Origin: Comamonadaceae bacterium ALPHA2B
Lineage (GTDB): Bacteria > Pseudomonadota > Gammaproteobacteria > Burkholderiales > Burkholderiaceae_C
Direction: 5' to 3'
Assembly: GCA_005503065.1 (NCBI GenBank)
Contig: SCOE01000039.1
Span: 1-50,651 of the forward strand
DNA: 50,651 bases
The position numbers and the translations under genes are program-made. The notes under the pieces were generated by a model. It saw only the letters and a list, made by a program, of their open reading frames with translations. It was not told the DNA's origin and did not search any database. Positions 1 through 7,977 of the stretch are shown one piece after another; the stretch's first letter is position 1, and every line of letters starts with the position of its first letter.

Positions 1-91
1 CATCCACGCAGGCGGCACGCCTGCCACTGCTGCCGCTCCTCGCCCGGCGTGCCCGAGCGGAGGTTCGACCATCACCAAGGAGGCTTCTGCC

Positions 92-235
92 ATGTCCGCA
101 GCCGTACTCAACAATGAACTAAAGCTCAGCGACTTCTCCTTCGACTTCGACGATGTCGAAATCCCGACCGAGCCACTGACCGACGACGAGATCAAGCAGC
201 GCGCGGACGCCTTCGTCTCGCGCCTGCTCGATTGA
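92..235 (+). CDS. small acidic hypothetical protein (47 aa)
   Basis: A short reading frame with an excellent ribosome binding site, AAGGAGG at 77-83, eight bases before the ATG. The product is 47 residues, starts MSAAVLNNELKLSD and is rich in Asp and Glu in the middle (DFSFDFDDVEIPTEPLTDDE), ending in a short basic/hydrophobic tail. No family is recognised. It lies 31 bases before the LPD7 gene in the same direction, so the two are probably co-transcribed at the end of a transfer operon that begins left of the window. The strong SD and codon use support it as real; function is unknown. Confidence 0.6.
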   Translation: MSAAVLNNELKLSDFSFDFDDVEIPTEPLTDDEIKQRADAFVSRLLD

Positions 236-266
236 CGCACCGGACCCGACACATCAAGGAGACGCC

Positions 267-1478
267 ATGGCCACCGCCAACGCTTCTGCTTCTTCCTCTG
301 CCGCAACCGGCAACCAGCAGGCCACCAGCGCGAGCAACTTCGCCGGCACCGTCCAGGGCAATGCTGCCGCGCCCAATCGCCATCACCCACCTGTTCCGGA
401 TGCCATCGAGCGCCGGTACCTGCGCATCGATGACAGTTACCTGTTTCCGGACCGGACGCTCGCCTTCATCGACGACGGCAGCCGGATTCGGGTGCGGACA
501 GAGAACCGCGAGGTGATGCACAGCGTCATCGCCATCGCCCAGCAGCGCGGGTGGCGGACGATCGCAGTGCGTGGGACCGAAGCGTTTCGCCAGGGGATGT
601 GGCGCGAGGCCGCGCTCCAGGGGATCGACGTCAGGGGCTATGAACCCTCGGAGGCGGAGCACCACCAGGTGGCCAGTTCCCAGAACCACCGCCGCCCTGG
701 CGATGCATACACGCAAACCGATCCGGATGGCAGGCGTGGCGATCCCTCGCGCGCAGGGCACACCAGCGGACAAGCTGCACCCGGCACCCAACGAAATGGC
801 GATTCGGCGCGCAGCGCAACGGACGATGCCCTACGGCCGGCCCGCAATGGCGCGCGCACGCCCATCGTGGGCGTGTTGGTGGCCGCGGCGGCGGCTCCCT
901 ACCGCTTTGACCCGCAGGAGCGGCTGTCCTTCTACGTCATGGTCCGCACCGAGGTCGGCGACCGCACGGTTTGGGGCACCGACCTGGAGCGCGCCTTGGC
1001 CGAGTCGGCATCCCAGCCGCGCGTCGGCGCATCCGTCGTCCTGACCCATCAGGGCACCACGGCGGTGGACGTCCGGGTGCCGCAGCGCGACGAGGCAGGC
1101 GACCTGGTCGGTGAAAAGAAGATCGTGGCGCAGCGCGCACGCTGGGGCATCGAGACGGTCGAGCACATGCGCACGCTGCAGCAGGCGGCCGGAATGATCC
1201 GCGACGGCGAGCCGGTGGCCCAAGAGCACCTGGCGGCCCAGCCCAACCTGGCAGCGGCCGCCGCGGGCGTCCGCCTTGCCGAGCAGTACGCCGAGCGCAC
1301 CACGACCGATGGCGCATCCCGGCAGCGCCTCGTGCAGGCGATCCGGGAGCGGCTGGCTGAGGCCGTGGCACAGGGCCGCGACATCCACCTCCCGGTGGAC
1401 CGTGTCCCGTCCCAGGTTCACCATGTCCGACAACGCAGCGCGCGCACGCGCGAGGAACCCATCCATGAACGCCATTGA
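267..1478 (+). CDS. LPD7-domain conjugation-associated protein (403 aa)
   Basis: The segment around residues 48-125 (RRYLRIDDSYLFPD, then FIDDGSRIRVRTENREVM, RGWRTIAVRGTEAFRQGMW, ALQGIDVRGYEP) is the signature of the LPD7 domain, a module attached to relaxases and large polyvalent proteins of conjugative plasmids. Here it stands without a relaxase domain. The C-terminal 200 residues form a mixed region with YRFDPQERLSFYV and WGTDLERAL, also seen beside LPD7 in TraI-type proteins. Start ATG has AAGGAG at 257-262. The last 14 bases overlap the next gene. No enzyme activity can be assigned; a role in DNA processing or early transfer is inferred from the family and neighbours. Confidence 0.75.
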   Translation: MATANASASSSAATGNQQATSASNFAGTVQGNAAAPNRHHPPVPDAIERRYLRIDDSYLFPDRTLAFIDDGSRIRVRTENREVMHSVIAIAQQRGWRTIAVRGTEAFRQGMWREAALQGIDVRGYEPSEAEHHQVASSQNHRRPGDAYTQTDPDGRRGDPSRAGHTSGQAAPGTQRNGDSARSATDDALRPARNGARTPIVGVLVAAAAAPYRFDPQERLSFYVMVRTEVGDRTVWGTDLERALAESASQPRVGASVVLTHQGTTAVDVRVPQRDEAGDLVGEKKIVAQRARWGIETVEHMRTLQQAAGMIRDGEPVAQEHLAAQPNLAAAAAGVRLAEQYAERTTTDGASRQRLVQAIRERLAEAVAQGRDIHLPVDRVPSQVHHVRQRSARTREEPIHERH

Positions 1479-2100
1479 TCGCCAGTCCCCCTGTGCCCAC
1501 AGGCGGCAGCGCACTGTGCACCGCCTCGCGCTCGTCAGTGGAGTCTGGCTCGCTGTTGTTCTGCATCCAGCTCCAGTTGGAGCGCAGCCCGCTGGTCGAG
1601 CGTCGCAGGCTGAAACCTCGGCTGCCCAGCTTCCGACATCCAGTGCGGCAGAGATCTCGGCCGCATTCACGCCCGGTGAGGCCCTGCCGCTCGTGCTCGA
1701 CACCATCCGCGGTGCCCGCGACACGCTCTTCGTGGCCGCTTACTCGTTCACCAGCAAGCCAGTGGCCACGGCGCTGCGCGATGCCCAGCGACGCGGCGTC
1801 AAGGTGTTCGTCGTGATCGATGCCGCAGAAGCCACCAAGGGCTACTCGGCCGCCCAGTTCCTGGCCAACGAACAGGTCCCGGTGCGCACCAACGCGCGCT
1901 ACGCCCTGCAGCACAACAAGTTCATCGTCGCCGACGGCACCACAGTCCAGACGGGCAGCTTCAACTACACCTCGTCCGCCGCCAGCCGCAATGCCGAGAA
2001 CGTGCTCGTCGTGCGCAATGACCCAACACTCGGCGCGCAGTACGCCCGAGAGTGGCGCCGCCTCTGGGATGAGGGGGTGGTCATGCCACCCGCGTACTGA
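1465..2100 (+). CDS. secreted phospholipase D-family endonuclease (211 aa)
   Basis: The protein has one HKD motif (HNKFIVADGTTVQTGSFNYT, near residues 150-170) and the upstream conserved FVAAYSFTSKPVATAL stretch, which together mark the small single-HKD PLD nucleases such as Nuc of IncN plasmid pKM101. These act as dimers. An N-terminal basic then hydrophobic segment (RLALVSGVWLAVVLHPAPVGAQ) looks like a signal peptide, as expected for periplasmic Nuc. I chose the ATG at 1465 because GAGGA at 1452-1456 precedes it and the signal peptide then starts properly; this overlaps the LPD7 gene by 14 bases. TraX follows two bases after the stop, so the three genes form one operon. Confidence 0.8.
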   Translation: MNAIDRQSPCAHRRQRTVHRLALVSGVWLAVVLHPAPVGAQPAGRASQAETSAAQLPTSSAAEISAAFTPGEALPLVLDTIRGARDTLFVAAYSFTSKPVATALRDAQRRGVKVFVVIDAAEATKGYSAAQFLANEQVPVRTNARYALQHNKFIVADGTTVQTGSFNYTSSAASRNAENVLVVRNDPTLGAQYAREWRRLWDEGVVMPPAY

Positions 2101-2102
2101 AC

Positions 2103-2831
2103 ATGGCCAGCAGGCATCACACGGAGGTGACCGTCGCTCCTGTGACCAGACGGTCGGCGCATGCGCTCGAAAGTCCCTGGGCCATCAGCGCCGGCTCGCT
2201 CGAGTCACTCAAGTGGGTCGGCCTCGTGCTCATGGCCGCCGATCACGTCAACAAGTACGTCCTGGGCGAAGCCAGCGCGTCCCTGTACGCCATGGGCCGG
2301 TTGGTGATGCCGATCTTCGGTTTCGTGCTCATGTACAACCTGTGCCGGCCCGGCGCGCTCGCTCAAGGGGTGCACCTGCGCGTCATGAAGCGCCTCGCCG
2401 TGTTCGGGGCCCTGGCGACACCCGCCTTCGTGGTCCTGGTGGGCTGGTGGCCCCTGAACATCCTCTTCACCTTGCTGGCCGCGACGTCGATCGTCTTCCT
2501 CTGGGAACGCGGGGGCGTGCCACGGCGCCTCCTGGCGATGGCGGTCTTTCTGGTCGGCGGCGCCATCGTCGAGTTCTGGTGGCCCGCCCTGCTCTGCTGC
2601 CTCGGCGCCTGGGACTTCGTCAGGCGGCCCAGCGCCGCGCGGCTTGCACTCTGGGTCGGCGCGACCGCATCCCTGGCCCTGATCAACGGCAACTTCGCCG
2701 CGCTCGTGGCGATCCCGCTCATCTGGGGCGCCAGGCAGGTGGACATCCCGATGCCCAGGTCTCGTTGGGCCTTCTACGCGTTCTACCCGGCCCACCTGAC
2801 GGCACTGGCCGTGTACGTGGCGCTGCACTGA
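2103..2831 (+). CDS. traX: TraX-family membrane protein (242 aa)
   Basis: The order of motifs matches the TraX family, known from F as the pilin N-acetylase: LKWVGLVLMAADHVNKY near residue 35, then GRLVMPIFGFVLMYNL, then a series of hydrophobic helices and a C-terminal FYPAHL motif. About seven to eight membrane segments are visible. The gene begins two bases after the PLD nuclease stop, which suggests translational coupling. TraX next to a PLD nuclease and an LPD7 protein is a common arrangement in conjugative plasmids of Proteobacteria. Acetylation of pilin is known only for F; its substrate here is unknown. The rest of the pilus genes must lie left of the window. Confidence 0.85.
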   Translation: MASRHHTEVTVAPVTRRSAHALESPWAISAGSLESLKWVGLVLMAADHVNKYVLGEASASLYAMGRLVMPIFGFVLMYNLCRPGALAQGVHLRVMKRLAVFGALATPAFVVLVGWWPLNILFTLLAATSIVFLWERGGVPRRLLAMAVFLVGGAIVEFWWPALLCCLGAWDFVRRPSAARLALWVGATASLALINGNFAALVAIPLIWGARQVDIPMPRSRWAFYAFYPAHLTALAVYVALH

Positions 2832-2901
2832 GCCCCGCAGCGCGCGGCGAGCGCGACTCCTCGGACGAGTCGCCGAGATGCGCCAGTTTGCTGTAGCAGG
2901 C

Positions 2902-2910
2902 TGCTATAAA
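2902..2910 (+). promoter_or_regulatory. extended -10 promoter element
   Basis: TGCTATAAA fits an extended -10 (TGnTATAAT). It ends 10 bases before the ATG at 2921, so a transcript would start at or just before the start codon. No Shine-Dalgarno sequence is visible, which is compatible with a leaderless mRNA. Seen in sequence; activity is inferred. Confidence 0.4.
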
Positions 2911-2920
2911 TCGCGCTCGC

Positions 2921-3421
2921 ATGGACGCCCACCATCTTCGTATCCGCATCGAGCGCGACATCGCCGACAAGGCCATGGCGATGGCTCGGGACCGCGGCCT
3001 GGAACTGGCCGACGTGATGCGCATGTGGCTCACCAAGGCGGTGCTCACGGGCGACTTCGCGATCGATCTCGATCAACCCGCGCCGGCGCCAGCCGGCGAG
3101 ACGCGCGCGTTCTTCGCCTACGACGAGAGCCCGTGGGCCCCTTTGAAGGAAGCCCTGGACGGCGAATTGGCGCTCGCGCTCGTGAACCAGTTCGTCGCCA
3201 ACCAGACCATCGAGATCGAGCGGCTGATGGACGTCAATCCGCTCGACACCGCACGAATTCGCGAGCTCAGACGGCAGCGGGACGAAGCCCGCCAGGTGCT
3301 GTCCACCTTCAACCCGGAAGATCCGGACGCCACCCGGACGGTCATCGAGCGCTTCGCCGCAAAACGACCGCCGCGCCAGGACTGGACACGCCGCGCCATC
3401 GACGATGAGGAGGCGTCCTGA
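2921..3421 (+). CDS. RHH-like partner protein of the zeta-like gene (166 aa)
   Basis: The N-terminus (RIRIERDIADKAMAMARDRGLELADVMRMW) looks like a ribbon-helix-helix or similar short DNA-binding fold: one beta strand followed by two helices. The remainder is helical and charged, with no named domain. Its stop codon shares one base with the start of the zeta-like gene (TGATG), so the two are translationally coupled, like an antitoxin-toxin pair. By position it could be the antitoxin or autorepressor, but it does not resemble classical epsilon or PezA. A promoter with extended -10 lies immediately upstream. Confidence 0.6.
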   Translation: MDAHHLRIRIERDIADKAMAMARDRGLELADVMRMWLTKAVLTGDFAIDLDQPAPAPAGETRAFFAYDESPWAPLKEALDGELALALVNQFVANQTIEIERLMDVNPLDTARIRELRRQRDEARQVLSTFNPEDPDATRTVIERFAAKRPPRQDWTRRAIDDEEAS

Positions 3422-4647
3422 TGGCGCGCTCCCCTTTGTCGGCACGATCTGCTGAGCCGCGCCAACCCTCGGACCGGGAGCTGCGTCGCCTCTACGAGCG
3501 CTGCGTGAGCCCAGACCTGGCCGTGGGCGCACAGCCGGCCGTCCAGCCTGCCGCGATGATCATCACCGGGCAGCCGGGTGCTGGCCTCACCTTCGCCACA
3601 GTGCAGCTGCGGCAGCAGTTGCTGGAGACGGTGGCGTCGGCCGCTCACGTGTCGATGAACCGCCTACGCGCCTACCACCCGCTCTGGGCGCGTGGCGGGG
3701 ACATTGCGCTTCAGGCCTCGGAACGGATTTCCGGGGATTGCGCTGCCTGGTTCGATCGCCTCGTCAAGGACACGCAAAAGCAGCGCCACAACCTGATCGC
3801 GGAGGTGGAGACGACGCAGATTGAAGCCGTCCCCGCCTTGGCTGGCGACCTGCGACGCAGCGGATACATGGTCCAGGTGGTCTTCGTGGCCACGTCACGC
3901 GAAGACAGTCATGTTGCCATGATGGCGCGCTATGAGATGCGGCGGCGTCATGGCCTGGCCGTCGATCCGCCATCGATCAAGGACCACGACTTCGCCGTCG
4001 GCAACGTGGTGGATGTGCTCGGGCGCATGGAGTTCGATCGATCGGTCGATGGGCTTCGCGTCATCGCCAGCAACGGCGACCACATCTACGAGGGCCGGTT
4101 GGATGGCGACAAATGGGATCGGCCACCCCGTGCGTCCGCCACGCTGAGCGCGCTGCTCGACAAGACGCCCACCACCAAGGAGATGGTTCGGACAGCCATG
4201 CGCTGGGAGACGCTCTTCCAGCGACTGGGCACCGACCCGACCGTACCGCGCGAGGTAGCAAGCCAGGTCCTCCAGTGGCGCAACGAGGCCATCGGCCGAT
4301 GCGAACAGGAGCCGTCCACTGCCCTGGCGTTGCAGTGGGCCCGCGAAGCCGGCGCGTTCCGGGTGATGAACCGCTTCGAGTTCCTGAAGGAGTTTCCGCA
4401 CCACGAACGCGCAGTTCAGGCACTGGGCATCGCGGCGACTGAAGCTGAGCGGTTCCCGAAGGAGCAAGCGGATCGCCTGATGGTGCACGCGCGCGAAAAC
4501 ATCGCGCAGCGCATCGAGCGCGGCGACATGGCCCGTATCGCGGCACGCCAGAAATCGCAGGACGCCAAGGCCCAGGCGCACTATCCCGAACCACCGAACC
4601 CGGATCGATCGCGAAATCCGCGCACCCCTGACGGCCCCTCGCGCTAG
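3421..4647 (+). CDS. zeta-toxin-family protein with degenerate kinase motifs (408 aa)
   Basis: Residues 40-230 follow the zeta/PezT P-loop kinase layout: AAMIITGQPGAGLTFATVQL, then SMNRLRAYHPLW, then NLIAEVETTQ and YMVQVVFVATSREDS. In active zeta toxins the P-loop reads GQPGAGK(T/S) and the substrate motif carries Asp (DxxRxxHP). Here the P-loop Lys is Leu and the Asp positions are Ser and Asn, so phosphorylation of UDP-N-acetylglucosamine is unlikely. The codon is CTC, so it is not a one-base read error from AAG/AAA. A 180-residue helical C-terminal extension follows. Long zeta-like proteins are often found beside plasmid transfer genes. The role is unknown; it may have become a structural or regulatory partner. 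Confidence 0.75.
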   Translation: MARSPLSARSAEPRQPSDRELRRLYERCVSPDLAVGAQPAVQPAAMIITGQPGAGLTFATVQLRQQLLETVASAAHVSMNRLRAYHPLWARGGDIALQASERISGDCAAWFDRLVKDTQKQRHNLIAEVETTQIEAVPALAGDLRRSGYMVQVVFVATSREDSHVAMMARYEMRRRHGLAVDPPSIKDHDFAVGNVVDVLGRMEFDRSVDGLRVIASNGDHIYEGRLDGDKWDRPPRASATLSALLDKTPTTKEMVRTAMRWETLFQRLGTDPTVPREVASQVLQWRNEAIGRCEQEPSTALALQWAREAGAFRVMNRFEFLKEFPHHERAVQALGIAATEAERFPKEQADRLMVHARENIAQRIERGDMARIAARQKSQDAKAQAHYPEPPNPDRSRNPRTPDGPSR

Positions 4648-4799
4648 CGGTCGACGAGAAGTCCCCCGCCGGCAGCGGTGCGTCGGCGACGGCCCGCTGG
4701 TCAAGTCTTTCCACTCCTCCCGGCGAATCGACGCCATGTGGAAGATCCTTTGCGGGGGTCATTCGTGACGCGTCCTGCGGTAGCGTCGCTCGATCTCCC

Positions 4800-4840
4800 T
4801 GCGATGGCTCAGCCTTTCCTCCATGCGATGGCTCAGCCTT
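4800..4840. repeat. 24-bp tandem duplication
   Basis: TGCGATGGCTCAGCCTT occurs at 4800-4816 and 4824-4840, a direct repeat with a 24-base period at the 3' end of the small minus-strand frame. The surrounding 4648-4832 interval holds nothing else that I can recognise. Confidence 0.6.
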
Positions 4841-5039
4841 GCGTCACGGTGACCTGGCCGATGCCGCGGTACACCAGTTCACCAGTGGACGAGGTGACGG
4901 TCCAGCGGCCATCGGCACCAACTACAGGTGCCACCGAGTAGTTGTCTGCAGACAGAGGCAGCGTCGCGGCTTCCGATGCCGTGTCGCTGTACCAGACGGG
5001 GTGACGAAGCACCGTGGGAGAAGAATCGAAGAAATCCAT
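4833..5039 (-). CDS. hypothetical protein (68 aa), doubtful
   Basis: A 68-residue frame from the ATG at 5039, beginning MDFFDSSPTVLRHPVWYSD and ending GELVYRGIGQVTVTQG, with a sensible amino-acid mix. The frame stays open to 5252, but that extension looks non-coding. No Shine-Dalgarno sequence is evident. The 24-bp tandem duplication touches its 3' end. No family recognised. It is the nearest minus-strand frame to the SOS box at 5179-5198, about 140 bases away. Confidence 0.35.
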   Translation of the reverse strand: MDFFDSSPTVLRHPVWYSDTASEAATLPLSADNYSVAPVVGADGRWTVTSSTGELVYRGIGQVTVTQG

Positions 5040-5178
5040 GAGGGGCGCGATTGTGCCGTGCGGTTTTCGCGCGCGAAGGCCAGACACAGCTGCGGCATGA
5101 ATTGAGCTACCGCGGCGCTCGAATGCGAGCCACGAACACAGCAGCCACATGCTGCCCCGTTCACGGCACCCACCCAAA

Positions 5179-5198
5179 TACTGTACAGGTATACAGTA
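5179..5198. promoter_or_regulatory. LexA (SOS) box
   Basis: TACTGTACAGGTATACAGTA fits the LexA operator form TACTGT-N8-ACAGTA with both half sites perfect. The palindromic arms extend one base further on each side. No intact SOS gene (umuDC, imuAB, lexA-like) adjoins it; only a doubtful 68-codon frame to the left and decayed coding DNA to the right. Confidence 0.7.
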
Positions 5199-5299
5199 TT
5201 CGTTTAACCTCAATCCTTGCAGTTGCCATATCTCGGGTGCCTCCATCGACACACCTCCGATGCCAGGCGACCCGACCTTTTTGGAGCAATGCCAAGGAA

Positions 5300-6028
5300 C
5301 TCAACGTCGTGTCTCGCGGCGCGCCCGCCGAAGCCTTGAATGCAGGTGCGGCCGCGGCGCTCGCCGTATTTAGCAGAGCCGACGTGGATCCGTGGAGTGC
5401 GATCGAGGCCATGGGAAAGGTCATCCAGAGCGATGAACTCGGCTTTTCTGAGGGCGGCGACCACATCGAATTGGAGGGCGTCATCGAAACTTAACCGTAA
5501 CGGATCAAGCCCACGCGTGAAGACCAGGCGACGGCGCGCGTGTACTGGGACGCGGTCGACGCCGCTGGAGAAGCCGTCCACTCGCTCATTCCCGAATCGC
5601 AGCGGCACGACATCGGCTTGGGAGTCGCCGCGCCCAGCCATTTCACGCAGCAACTGCGCAGTGCCACGGGCGACTGGCTCACGGACGCGGCGGATGAGGC
5701 GGACGCAATCCTCGAGGTCATTCGGTCCGGCGGCCTGAGCACGCCGCTCAAGCGCCCACTGTCAGGCGTGCAGGTCGAAGTGAACCTCGATCGGGCGCCT
5801 GGGCCCCTGGGCACATTCTCAATGTTGAAGCCAGCTGATCTCCTGTCGGCGCCGGTGGTGGACATCGCTCGGCGATGGAAATGATCGCTACCAGAACGCC
5901 CGAGCGTCGACGAGGTGTAGGCGGTCTATCACGGCGACCACCGCGCCGCATGGGCCTTCACCCGCTACCAGCTGGATGCGTTTCCGGACTTGACGCGGCA
6001 AGCGGCTGAGGCACTCCAGCTCGGCTGA
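5300..6028 (+). pseudogene. decayed plasmid gene(s), several frames
   Basis: Protein-like sequence continues in the plus direction but switches frame and meets stops. Segment 5300-5494 reads LNVVSRGAPAEALNAGAAAA and so on to ELEGVIET. Segment 5502-5884 reads KPTREDQATARVYWDAVDAA and ends DIARRWK, with no good start codon. Segment about 5906-6028 contains a TAG, then AVYHGDHRAAWAFTRYQLDA and LTRQAAEALQLG. Codon bias is typical of the plasmid. I read this as one or two dead genes of unknown family. It lies just downstream of the SOS box, so it may once have been SOS-controlled. Confidence 0.4.
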
Positions 6029-6130
6029 TGCGCCATCGCGCAGGCATTGCGTCAGACGCGCGGCACCCCGACAAACGATGAAGAGCGCGGACCTGGGGGT
6101 TCACCAGCGCAGCGAGCAGATCGCCACCCA

Positions 6131-7219
6131 TCAACGATTGGGAGAGTCGGGCGAACGGGACCGTGTCGGGGTGGGTGCGTTCTGATCGCGTTCCCACCGT
6201 CTTGCCAACTGCTCGGCATCAGTCTGGACCGGCGCCATCTCGGCCACGAACCGCTCCACCTGCGCAGCCAACTCCTGTCGACCCTGCCGACGTAGGGCGT
6301 CAGCGGTCGCCCCCCAGTCGGCAGTGACGCCATCGCGCGTGTTCTGCATCGTCGACTGGCCTTCGTCCAATGAAACGCCGCCGCCTTCCCACCGCTCGAG
6401 AGCATCCAGCACTTTCCTTCGCATGAAGCGAGAGGGACTGGGCGCCGCACGACGATCGCGCTCTTGCGCATCGAGTTGGTTGAAGGCGCGCATGGCGCGC
6501 ACGCGGTGATGGATCGGATCGCGCAAAGGCTGACGCATCTGGCCACGGATTTGCCGCGGCGTCGCGTTGGCGGCAACGCCCTGCTCCCGCATCAGCTCGG
6601 CAAATTGCTCACGCCAGCGCCGCAGTGTGTCCTTGCGGATGTACAGGCGCTTGCGCGGCTCGTACTCGTGCTCGCACTTCACGACCAGATGCACGTGAGG
6701 GTGCGCCTGGTCGGTGTGCAGCACCATCGAGTAGCGGTGCTGCAGCGCGAAGTTTTCCCGGGCGAACACCTTGGCGGCCGCCAGCACCTTCTCCGGCGGC
6801 GTGCCTGCCGGCATCGACAGCACGATGTTGTGAACGAGCTTGGCCCGGGTGTCCTTCTCGCCCTCGGCGGGCTTGGGTCGATGGGCGCCGCGGCACTCGT
6901 CCAGCGCCCACTCCTCGACGAGCTCATCGGCGGCGCCTTTGCCCTGAATTTCGACGCCCTCGTCGGTCTCGATCGACAGCTTGCCGTGCCGGCCCACGTA
7001 TTTCAGGTGCGCACGCACGGTGCCCGAGTCGCGCCCGCCGCCGGACACCTTGACCATGACCTCCGGCGTGCGGCCCACGGTACGCTGGACCTGCTCGATC
7101 TGGGCCTGGCCGAGCCGCAGTGTTCCACCCGGCCCGCGGCGGCCGTGGCTGACGATGTCCAGCGCCAGGTCGCGCGTCACGCCGGCCGTCCGGGCCACCT
7201 TCAGCATCTGCTTAGGCAT
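6131..7219 (-). CDS. MOBP-type relaxase (362 aa)
   Basis: Relaxase/mobilisation nuclease: it nicks oriT and stays covalently bound to the 5' end during transfer. The histidine-rich motif III is clear near residues 165-185 (HTDQAHPHVHLVVK), and the segment VHNIVLSMPAGTPPEKV before it is typical of the family. The C-terminal third is charged and lacks a helicase or primase. I take the ATG at 7219 rather than the GTG at 7225, because GGGAGG at 7226-7231 is correctly spaced for the ATG. The start overlaps the upstream mobC-like gene by eight bases, so the two form an operon. The RP4-like nic at 7816-7826 fits a MOBP enzyme. Confidence 0.85.
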   Translation of the reverse strand: MPKQMLKVARTAGVTRDLALDIVSHGRRGPGGTLRLGQAQIEQVQRTVGRTPEVMVKVSGGGRDSGTVRAHLKYVGRHGKLSIETDEGVEIQGKGAADELVEEWALDECRGAHRPKPAEGEKDTRAKLVHNIVLSMPAGTPPEKVLAAAKVFARENFALQHRYSMVLHTDQAHPHVHLVVKCEHEYEPRKRLYIRKDTLRRWREQFAELMREQGVAANATPRQIRGQMRQPLRDPIHHRVRAMRAFNQLDAQERDRRAAPSPSRFMRRKVLDALERWEGGGVSLDEGQSTMQNTRDGVTADWGATADALRRQGRQELAAQVERFVAEMAPVQTDAEQLARRWERDQNAPTPTRSRSPDSPNR

Positions 7220-7778
7220 GTGCACCCTCCCAACTCTGGAGGTTGCGCTTCACGACGGCCGAAGAAGCCTCGCGCGCCGATGCGACTTCATGGCCCACGT
7301 GCTCGAGCAGATCCCGAAGCGTCGAGAGGTCGTCGGCATCCGGAGAGTTCGGCACCGCGAACTTTCTGAGTTCGCGCCCCAGCGCCGCCATGTGCGCGGT
7401 CGACGCCTTAAGCGCGTCCAGCTCATGCGATGGCAGCACATCCGTGGCGTTGACGTGGTTGTGGATCAGCAGCGTGAGGTAGGTGGCGGGCTTGATGCCG
7501 CGAGCCTCCGCAAGGTCTTCGGCCCGCCCGCGGTCACCTTGCCGCAGGCGCACGGTCAGCCGGTCCTCGCCACGCGCCCCGCCACCGGCAACGCGTTCAC
7601 TCGCAACGCGGGGACTGTCGACCTTCGCCGACGCGTTGCCACGTAGAACTTCGCCCACGAGCTTGGCCACGAGGCCCGACTCCGTGAGGCCGTGCCGCGC
7701 CGCCAATGCAGCAAACCGGGCCTTCATTTCAGAGGGCAGACGCGTCGAAATCAATGCGGATTGAGAGGCGGGGGCCAT
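7212..7778 (-). CDS. mobC: MobC-like relaxosome accessory protein (188 aa)
   Basis: Small protein encoded directly before the relaxase and overlapping it by eight bases. The N-terminus (ALISTRLPSEMKARFAALAA) looks like a ribbon-helix-helix DNA-binding unit. The middle (LTVRLRQGDRGRAEDLAEAR, then GIKPATYLTLLIHNHV) resembles MobC/TraJ-type proteins that bind oriT and help the relaxase melt it. The ATG at 7778 is preferred over the GTG at 7787; neither has a strong SD. A 16-bp palindrome that also occurs twice in the oriT region lies inside this gene at 7347-7362, so the protein may bind its own gene as well as oriT. Confidence 0.7.
   Translation of the reverse strand: MAPASQSALISTRLPSEMKARFAALAARHGLTESGLVAKLVGEVLRGNASAKVDSPRVASERVAGGGARGEDRLTVRLRQGDRGRAEDLAEARGIKPATYLTLLIHNHVNATDVLPSHELDALKASTAHMAALGRELRKFAVPNSPDADDLSTLRDLLEHVGHEVASAREASSAVVKRNLQSWEGAHA
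7347..7362 (+). repeat. 16-bp mob repeat, copy 1 (inside mobC)
   Basis: GTTCGGCACCGCGAAC, an imperfect palindrome (GTTCG/CGAAC arms) within the mobC-like coding sequence. Identical to copy 2. Confidence 0.7.
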
Positions 7779-7815
7779 CAGCAACACAGGTCTGTAAACA
7801 CCATGTGACGGCAGT

Positions 7816-7826
7816 CTATCCTGCCC
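7816..7826 (+). other. nic site core
   Basis: CTATCCTGCCC, matching the RP4-type (MOBP) nic core TATCCTG|C. Cleavage is predicted between 7823 and 7824. Confidence 0.7.
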
Positions 7827-7849
7827 TCAAAGCCGCACAAGGACTCTGC

Positions 7850-7865
7850 GTTCGGCACCGCGAAC
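7850..7865 (+). repeat. 16-bp mob repeat, copy 2 (oriT side)
   Basis: GTTCGGCACCGCGAAC, 27 bases right of the predicted nick. With copy 3 it forms an inverted pair. Confidence 0.7.
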
Positions 7866-7961
7866 ACTTTCGCCTCTCGCCAGTCCAGCGGCCCTTTCCG
7901 CCTTCCTCACCATCGAGCCCGACCGCTTTTCCATCGAACCACGTCCATCGGCCCGCACCGA

Positions 7962-7977
7962 GTTCGCGGTGCCGAAC
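7962..7977 (-). repeat. 16-bp mob repeat, copy 3 (inverted)
   Basis: Plus strand reads GTTCGCGGTGCCGAAC, the exact reverse complement of copies 1 and 2. The three copies are likely binding sites for a mobilisation protein or regulator. Confidence 0.7.

Noticed and set aside
1-91. Gene in the first 91 bases
   Set aside because: Only the tail of something to the left could be here; no frame is long enough to judge.
6131-7225. GTG at 7225 as the relaxase start
   Set aside because: The SD touches this GTG with no spacing, whereas the ATG at 7219 is six bases away.
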